A stretch of DNA of 46,665 bases. Source: CACZQA01 sp050943615 (GTDB taxonomy: Bacteria > Actinomycetota > Coriobacteriia > Coriobacteriales > QAMH01). Location: positions 1 through 46,665 of the forward strand of contig JBMNPN010000008.1 in the NCBI GenBank assembly GCA_050943615.1, written 5' to 3'. How positions within the stretch are numbered: position 1 is the first letter of the stretch; every line of letters begins with the position of its first letter. The notes beneath the pieces were generated by a model. That model was given only the letters and a program-made list of their open reading frames with translations, did not search any database and had not been told where the DNA came from. This document shows, piece by piece, positions 41,566-46,665 of this stretch. Made by a program: the position numbers and the translations under genes.

Positions 41566-42204
41566 ATGATGGATGACGGCATGCTAGAAGACGCGAAGTG
41601 GAAGCGCATCCAGGAGGTGCTCGGCGCGGAGGCGCAGGGCAAGACGCCGCATGCGGTTGCCTCGAAAAAGACGCTTTTCGGAATCGAGAGCTCGGTTGAG
41701 GCGCAGATACGAAACCTCATGCGCCCTTCCGATCTTGGGCAAGACGAGCGTCGCTCTGAATTGCTCGCCGTGCTTGCTCCGCTTGCCGATACACTGGACG
41801 AGCGCCTGATCGTGGGGCGCGCCGACCGCTATTTCGTTCATGTCGGCAGAAGCCATGGCTTTTACATCCCGTCTTACCCCTTCGATCCTGCGGGCGATCT
41901 CAAGTGCTTCCTTTCCGAATATGGGGTTTCCGATGTCCCGGGCTGGTATCGCGCTCTCGGCATAGACAAGGGATTCGATGCACTTGCCGGATTCACACTT
42001 CTTGCCTATCGAGAAGCAGGGGAGGACACATGGCGGGTCTCCCTAGCCCAAGGGGCAGATCTTGTAGATGTGACGCGCTTCTTGCCGCTTTCGCAAAGCG
42101 GGATTCTCGAAAACGCCGACTTTGCAGTGCTCTGTTCGATTCGGGGAGCCTTGGTCGACCTTGGACTTGTGGAGGGGGAAGGCGAGGAGACGGCTAATGT
42201 ATGA
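41566..42204 (+). CDS. Conserved-looking protein of unknown function
   Basis: 212 residues, soluble, no recognised domain. Notable segments: LFGIESSVEAQIRNLMRPSDLG, RADRYFVHVGRSHGFYIPSYPFDPAGDL, and SQSGILENADFAVLCSIRG, which read like a real globular protein. The start is ATG 41566, four bases after the hydrolase stop; ATG 41569 is an alternative. Its last 8 bases overlap the first mini-zincin gene, so the two are translationally coupled and probably act together. No function is claimed. Confidence 0.65.
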   Translation: MMDDGMLEDAKWKRIQEVLGAEAQGKTPHAVASKKTLFGIESSVEAQIRNLMRPSDLGQDERRSELLAVLAPLADTLDERLIVGRADRYFVHVGRSHGFYIPSYPFDPAGDLKCFLSEYGVSDVPGWYRALGIDKGFDALAGFTLLAYREAGEDTWRVSLAQGADLVDVTRFLPLSQSGILENADFAVLCSIRGALVDLGLVEGEGEETANV

Positions 42205-42589
42205 GCTTTCCGAAGAGGAGTTCGAGCGGGCGATAGAGGATGCAATCGACTCTATCCCCGAGCGTTTCGTCGATGACCTCGAAAACGTTGTCTTTCTGGC
42301 GGAAGACGAACCCGAGGACTGGCAGCTCGAGCGTCAAGACGGGTGCTTTTCGCCTGGGGGAAGCGACCTTCTCGGCCTCTACGATGGCGTGAATCTCTCC
42401 GAGCGCGGCTCGGGCTATGGCGGGCTTGACGATTATCCTGATACCATCACCATCTTCAAGGGACCTCACGAGCGCCTCGAAGGCGGGCGCGATGAGATAC
42501 TCGAGGAGATCCGCAAGACGGTCGTGCACGAGGTGGGGCATTACTTCGGCATGACCGAAGAGCAGATAGAAGAGATGGGATACGCATGA
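42197..42589 (+). CDS. Minimal zinc metallopeptidase-like protein (zincin), copy 1
   Basis: 130 residues of the PF06262-type mini-zincin family. The zinc motif VVHEVGHYFGM (HExxH followed by Gly) lies near the C-terminus, and N-terminal SEEEFERAIEDAIDSIPERF plus LENVVFLAEDEP are the family's conserved start. FKGPHERLEG precedes the zinc helix. Known members have a thermolysin-like core without extra domains; substrates are unknown. ATG 42197 overlaps the upstream gene by 8 bases. It is a close paralogue of the next gene. Confidence 0.85.
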   Translation: MYELSEEEFERAIEDAIDSIPERFVDDLENVVFLAEDEPEDWQLERQDGCFSPGGSDLLGLYDGVNLSERGSGYGGLDDYPDTITIFKGPHERLEGGRDEILEEIRKTVVHEVGHYFGMTEEQIEEMGYA

Positions 42590-42599
42590 GGGAGGCGAG

Positions 42600-42995
42600 A
42601 TGTTCGAGGTAAGCGACGAGGAGTTCGAAGAGGCGATATCAAAGGGTATCGAGTCCATCCCCGAAAGGTTCAGGCGCGATATCGAGAACGTCGTCTTCGT
42701 TGCGCAAGATGAGCCCAACGCCTCGCAACTTGCCCTGATAGATCGTGGGGATTCGCTGCACCGCGAGCTCTTGGGACTGTACTCCGGCGTGGCACGCACC
42801 AGACGCGGCGCGTACTATGGGGCGGGGAGTGCCGTTCCGGATGTCATCACCGTCTTTCAGGGGCCGCATCAGCGCGTTGCCAATTCCCGCGAGCAGCTCT
42901 TCGAAAACGTGCGTCGTACCGTCGTCCACGAGGTCGGGCACTACTTTGGTATGGACGAGGAACAGCTTCGCGAGATGGGCTACGGCTCGACCTGA
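42600..42995 (+). CDS. Minimal zinc metallopeptidase-like protein (zincin), copy 2
   Basis: 131 residues, same architecture as the gene before it: SDEEFEEAISKGIESIPERF, IENVVFVAQDEP, FQGPHQRV and VVHEVGHYFGMDEEQLREMGYG. Both copies keep the full zinc motif, so neither is an obvious pseudogene. The middle part (about 40-75) differs most, which could set different targets. ATG 42600 has GGGAGG 5-6 bases upstream and follows copy 1 by 10 bases. Tandem duplication is the evident origin. Confidence 0.85.
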   Translation: MFEVSDEEFEEAISKGIESIPERFRRDIENVVFVAQDEPNASQLALIDRGDSLHRELLGLYSGVARTRRGAYYGAGSAVPDVITVFQGPHQRVANSREQLFENVRRTVVHEVGHYFGMDEEQLREMGYGST

Positions 42996-43267
42996 GAGGC
43001 GCTTTTCGGTTTTCTTTCGCACATCTTCTGCACGTCTGGCTTTTTCGACAGGGAAAACACGCAAATCTTCTCATGCGCTCGGCATTCCCGCAGGTCGCGA
43101 ATTCCAGTCTGCGACATTTGCATGTTATTGGGTCGGCTTTCTGCATCCTGCACGTGCGTTCCCGCCAATAGCTACAGCTGTGCAACGGATGCTGCGGTTG
43201 CGTGTCCAAGCAGGTAAACTGCAGCATCTTAAAAGTATTGACTGTGAACAGATGGAGGCGATGAACT

Positions 43268-43633
43268 ATGAAGTTTCTCTTACGTTGGCTTGGCTGCTTT
43301 GTGGGCATCGCCGTTGCCGCCTGGATCGTCCCGGGTGTCACCGCGGTCGGCGGCGACTGGCTGCCGTTCATCGCCACAGGGCTCATCCTCGCGCTCATCA
43401 ATGTCTCTATAAAGCCACTCATGCAGCTGCTGAGCCTGCCCATCACGGTGATTACTCTGGGCCTGTTCTATTTCTTCGTGAACGCAGCGCTTCTCATGTT
43501 CGCGGGCTGGCTCTCGACGAACCTCTTCTCCACGGGAATCGTCATCTCGTCGTTTGGCTCGGCTCTCATCGCGGCTCTGATCGTGAGCATCGTGAGCGCG
43601 ATCATGAACTCTCTGACCGGCGTCAACGATTAG
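43268..43633 (+). CDS. PF04020-type four-span membrane protein (phage-holin superfamily IV-like)
   Basis: 121 residues with four hydrophobic segments: about 5-25, 33-52, 58-82 and 92-115. The pattern LLRWLGCFVGIAVAAWIVPGV and LINVSIKPLMQLLSLPITVITLGLF is typical of the PF04020 family, widespread in Actinobacteria. Despite the holin label these are chromosomal membrane proteins without known phage role, and no phage genes are near. ATG 43268 has GGAGG 8 bases upstream. Function unknown. Confidence 0.85.
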   Translation: MKFLLRWLGCFVGIAVAAWIVPGVTAVGGDWLPFIATGLILALINVSIKPLMQLLSLPITVITLGLFYFFVNAALLMFAGWLSTNLFSTGIVISSFGSALIAALIVSIVSAIMNSLTGVND

Positions 43634-43634
43634 A

Positions 43635-43660
43635 CGCCTCCATAATTCGCAGTAGAGGCG
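43635..43660 (+). terminator. Weak hairpin after the PF04020 gene
   Basis: CGCCTC and GAGGCG are perfect 6-bp arms around a 14-base loop directly after the stop codon. No T tract follows, so termination is doubtful. The rest of the gap up to the helicase gene shows no other feature. Confidence 0.3.
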
Positions 43661-43852
43661 CGCCCCGAAACTCTGCTATATCCCTGGTGTTGGCCTCCGC
43701 TCACCGTTTACCAAGCGGCATTTCGGTGCGCGAGCTGGTCACTTACGCCGATTTCCGGATTCCTATCGCATTCTCTATTGTTGTATGTGTAGTCTAAAGT
43801 CATGCTGCTATAAGTTCACCAGCTCAAGACAGATGCGAAGGATGGCTGCAAG

Positions 43853-46483
43853 ATGACCGACGAGCTCGGTTCAGATAAGGACACGAAGCAGGACCAGACG
43901 GCAAATGAGTACGCTGATCAGGACGTCGCCGACGAAGATGCCTCCTCGTTCGGCTCGCTTGGCCGTCTTGCCGATGATTTCTGGGACAGGGGAGATGCCA
44001 CCGACGACGAGATTCTCGAGGCGTTCATTGAATGGTGCCTCGAGCGCGGAATCGAGCTGTGGCCGCATCAGGAAGACGCCACCATGGACCTCATGGTCGG
44101 CGACCACGTGATCTTGGGCACTCCGACGGGGTCGGGTAAATCGCTCGTCGCGCTTGCGCTCCATTTCAAGGCGCTTTGCCGCGATGAGCGCAGCATCTAC
44201 ACGGCGCCGATAAAAGCGCTGGTGAGCGAGAAGTTCTTCTCGCTTGTCGAGTACTTTGGGCGCGAGCGCGTCGGCATGATCACTGGCGACACGTCCATCA
44301 ACTCAGATGCGCCCATCATCTGTTGCACCGAGGAAATTCTTGCCAACGAGGCTCTTCGCGAGGGTGAAGATGCCGACGTCGCAAGCGTTGCCATGGACGA
44401 GTTCCACTACTTTGGGGAAAGCGACCGTGGTTGGGCCTGGCAGGTGCCGCTGCTCATCCTCAAGAAGACGCAGTTTCTGCTCATGAGCGCAACACTTGGG
44501 GACATGACGGCAATATCAGAGATGCTCTCACGCCAAACGGGTCGCGATGTCGACATCGTCGACAATGCAGAGCGTCCCGTGCCCCTCTCCTACGAGTATG
44601 TGAAAACCGCTGTCGAGGCTACCGTCGAACTCGCCTTGCGGGAAGGCGATGCGCCGCTCTACCTGGTGCACTTCTCGCAGGCGGCTGCCGTCACGACCGC
44701 CCAGCACCTTGCGAGCTATGGCGTCACGGACAAAGAGCAGCGCAAGAAGATCAAGGAGGCCGTCAAGGGCACGAAGTTCTCCACGCCCTTCGGAAAGACC
44801 CTGCGCCACCTGCTTGAATGCGGGGTCGGCGTTCACCATGCAGGGATGCTCCCGCGCTATCGCCTACTCGTTGAAAAGCTCGCGCAGCAGGGGCTTTTGC
44901 CCGTCATCTGCGGCACCGACACGCTCGGTGTCGGCATCAACGTCCCCATCCATACCGTCGTCCTCACCGCTCTTGCGAAATTCGACGGCAAGCGCATGCG
45001 CCGCCTGCGCGCTCGCGAGTTCCATCAGATTGCGGGCAGGGCGGGACGCGCCGGCTTCGACACGGCAGGCCTCGTCCTCTGCGAGGCTCCCGAGTTCGAG
45101 ATCGAGAACGCGCACGCTATGACCAAGGCGGCAGGAGACCCCAAAAAGCTCAAGAAGATCAAGAAGAAAAAGCCCGAGAAGGGCGAGGTGACCTGGAACG
45201 AGGGCCATTTCAAGCACCTCATCGAATCTGTCCCCGAGGCTCTGACGCCGCGGCTCTCCATAACACACTCCATGGTGCTCTCCGAAGTCTCTCGCGGAGG
45301 AGATGCCCATGCACGGCTCTTCGAGCTGATCGATTCCTCCATGCAACCTGCTCCCGAGAAAGCGGAGCTCAAGCAGCGCTGTAATGAGATTTTCCGCACC
45401 CTCATCGACGCGGGCGTCGCGGTGAAAACCGAGGGCCCGGACGGCACGCCATCGTATGAAACGACCGTGGAGCTGCCTGACAACTTTGCGCTCGACCAAC
45501 CGCTGTCCCCGTTTTTGCTCGCGGCGCTCGAATTGCTCGACCCGGAAAGCGAGACCTATGCCCTCGATGTCATCTCGATGGCAGAGTCGACGCTTGAGAA
45601 CCCCGCACAGGTCCTGAAGGCGCAGCGAAAGCAGGCACGCGACAAGGCGATGGCAGAGATGAAGGCAGATGGCATCGACTACGACGAGCGCATTGAGAGA
45701 ATACAGGAAGTCGACTACCCCAAACCCCTCGAGGACCTGCTTGTCCCCGCGTTCGAAAGCTACTGCCAAGAAGTTCCCTGGGCCAATGATTTCTACCTTC
45801 GTCCGAAATCGGTCGTGCGCGACATGGTCGAATCCGCTGCGAACTTCAATGGCTATGTTCAGAGCTACGGCATCGCTCGATCGGAAGGCACGCTGCTGCG
45901 CTACCTGAGCGATGCCTACCGCGTTCTCTCCCGCACGGTCCCGCTCGAGAAGCGAAACGACCAACTCGAAGACATCGTCTCCTGGCTCGGCATGGTGGTG
46001 CGCTCCATCGACTCCAGCTTGCTCGACGAATGGGAGAGTGCCGGAGAGGAAGCGGAAGCCGCCCCACCCGAAATCGTGAACGCGGTCGTGAAAGACGTCA
46101 GGGCCGTCACCGTGCTGGTCAGAAACGCCCTGTTCACACGCGTGCGCTGGGCAGCCTTCGACGACGACAAGTCTCTCGGCGAGGCAGATGCCGACTGGGG
46201 CTTTCCCCAACGTCGCTGGAAGCAGGAGCTCGACAACTTCTACGAAGCACACGAGGCTATCATCCTCGACGCCGACGCCCGTTCCTGGGCCTATCTCACT
46301 ATCGATGACTCCGACGAGAAAGACGATCACGTCTGGCATGTCCACCAGATCTTCAAGGACTCAGACGATGACCGCGATTTCGGCATCAAGGCAGACGTCG
46401 ACCTCGATGCAACGCAAGAAACAGGCGAAGTGGTCTTCAAGAACTACCGAGCCGGATTCATCGAAGACCTGCTTGAAGAGTGA
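43853..46483 (+). CDS. Ski2-like DEAD/DEAH-box RNA helicase with DUF3516-type C-terminus
   Basis: 876 residues. The superfamily 2 core: motif I GTPTGSGKSLVAL (about 88-100), Ia APIKALVSEK, motif II MDEFHYF (DEFH form), motif III LMSATLGD, motif IV-V region CGTDTLGVGINVP and motif VI HQIAGRAGRAGFD. A Lys-rich stretch (KKLKKIKKKKPEKG) separates the core from a long C-terminal part that matches the DUF3516 type seen with this helicase in actinobacteria. The N-terminal 45 residues are acidic. Probable role: RNA unwinding in turnover or ribosome work. ATG 43853 has GAAGGA upstream. Full length, no damage seen. Confidence 0.92.
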   Translation: MTDELGSDKDTKQDQTANEYADQDVADEDASSFGSLGRLADDFWDRGDATDDEILEAFIEWCLERGIELWPHQEDATMDLMVGDHVILGTPTGSGKSLVALALHFKALCRDERSIYTAPIKALVSEKFFSLVEYFGRERVGMITGDTSINSDAPIICCTEEILANEALREGEDADVASVAMDEFHYFGESDRGWAWQVPLLILKKTQFLLMSATLGDMTAISEMLSRQTGRDVDIVDNAERPVPLSYEYVKTAVEATVELALREGDAPLYLVHFSQAAAVTTAQHLASYGVTDKEQRKKIKEAVKGTKFSTPFGKTLRHLLECGVGVHHAGMLPRYRLLVEKLAQQGLLPVICGTDTLGVGINVPIHTVVLTALAKFDGKRMRRLRAREFHQIAGRAGRAGFDTAGLVLCEAPEFEIENAHAMTKAAGDPKKLKKIKKKKPEKGEVTWNEGHFKHLIESVPEALTPRLSITHSMVLSEVSRGGDAHARLFELIDSSMQPAPEKAELKQRCNEIFRTLIDAGVAVKTEGPDGTPSYETTVELPDNFALDQPLSPFLLAALELLDPESETYALDVISMAESTLENPAQVLKAQRKQARDKAMAEMKADGIDYDERIERIQEVDYPKPLEDLLVPAFESYCQEVPWANDFYLRPKSVVRDMVESAANFNGYVQSYGIARSEGTLLRYLSDAYRVLSRTVPLEKRNDQLEDIVSWLGMVVRSIDSSLLDEWESAGEEAEAAPPEIVNAVVKDVRAVTVLVRNALFTRVRWAAFDDDKSLGEADADWGFPQRRWKQELDNFYEAHEAIILDADARSWAYLTIDDSDEKDDHVWHVHQIFKDSDDDRDFGIKADVDLDATQETGEVVFKNYRAGFIEDLLEE

Positions 46484-46551
46484 GTTTTCCGCATTAGTTG
46501 GGCGCCCGGCTTGGGGCACGGGGTCTTCCCTTGTGCTCATGCTCTGCACCC

Positions 46552-46642
46552 GATTGCGAAAGGCCCGCCCGCTGCTGCGGAACTCGCGCACTTCGTGCGC
46601 TCAAACAGTCCTCGCAAAACCGCGGGCGGGCCTTTCGCAATC
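46552..46642. repeat. 21-bp perfect inverted repeat around an inner hairpin
   Basis: Arms at 46552-46572 and 46622-46642 are perfect 21-base complements (start GATTGCGAAAGG, end CCTTTCGCAATC). The 49-base loop itself contains GCGCAC-TTC-GTGCGC. It lies about 70 bases after the helicase stop and could be its terminator, but there is no T run. It may instead be a dispersed repeat element or a small mobile-element remnant. The window ends 23 bases later. Confidence 0.85.
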
Positions 46643-46665
46643 TGCTTCGCAAAGTCGCCCCAGGG

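Noticed and set aside
43268..43633. Prophage holin
   Set aside because: The PF04020 family is common on actinobacterial chromosomes, and no phage structural, integrase or lysin gene is nearby.

Overview
This window is GC-rich chromosomal DNA with AT-rich promoter gaps. It most likely comes from a monoderm, anaerobic actinobacterium of the class Coriobacteriia. That placement is an inference from gene content: a secretin-less type IV pilus locus with many pilins, PdxS/PdxT with a MocR regulator, a DUF3516-type Ski2-like helicase, a PF04020 membrane protein, an Fe-type alcohol dehydrogenase and Fe-S flavoproteins. No rRNA or tRNA gene was recognised, so the rank is not proven.

Layout. 1-1042: start of a divergent gene and a LysR regulator. 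1106-5509: a very large GGDEF/EAL/PAS protein on the minus strand. 5890-6790: GNAT acetyltransferase and peptide deformylase, converging. 6879-9580: pyridoxal phosphate synthase (pdxS, pdxT) facing its MocR-type regulator, whose C-terminus is missing and is followed at once by four 81-bp palindrome-bearing tandem repeats (9591-9890). 9922-11266: an SRAP/YedK DNA-crosslink protein and a nitroreductase. 11638-24794: a type IV pilus locus with a GLUG-repeat pilin-adhesin, three further pilin-like genes, pilB, pilT, pilC, major pilin, pilM, pilN, pilO and prepilin peptidase. 24835-29077: a tandem HD-GYP protein and a PAS-GGDEF-EAL-GAF-GGDEF protein, both on the minus strand. 29268-32853: Fe-S flavoprotein, an ArsR-NifX-like fusion regulator, a DUF4213/DUF364 putative metal-chelation protein (frame broken at a G7 tract) and a double carboxymuconolactone-decarboxylase-like protein. 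32890-38872: RmlD, TetR regulator with an AEC transporter facing it, an XRE-aminotransferase fusion preceded by repeated ATTGAAC boxes, and an Fe-alcohol dehydrogenase. 39258-40668: phosphate transporter with a small membrane protein. 40944-42995: SGNH hydrolase, an unknown protein and two tandem mini-zincins. 43268-46483: PF04020 membrane protein and the helicase. The window ends in a 21-bp inverted repeat.

The strongest common thread is cyclic di-GMP control of the pilus. PilB carries two textbook MshEN c-di-GMP-binding motifs with the canonical 5-residue spacer. The pilus locus is flanked downstream by an HD-GYP and a GGDEF/EAL gene and lies about 6 kb from another EAL gene. Related TTTAC-type AT-rich motifs precede these signalling genes and also the ArsR-NifX regulator.

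The most unusual items are the pilin-GLUG fusion, the ArsR-NifX fusion beside a metal-chelation-like gene with a slippery G tract, the XRE-aminotransferase fusion with its own box array and a possible internal start, and the 81-bp repeat array that ends the MocR gene. No single complete, obviously new system such as a defence island or CRISPR array was seen.
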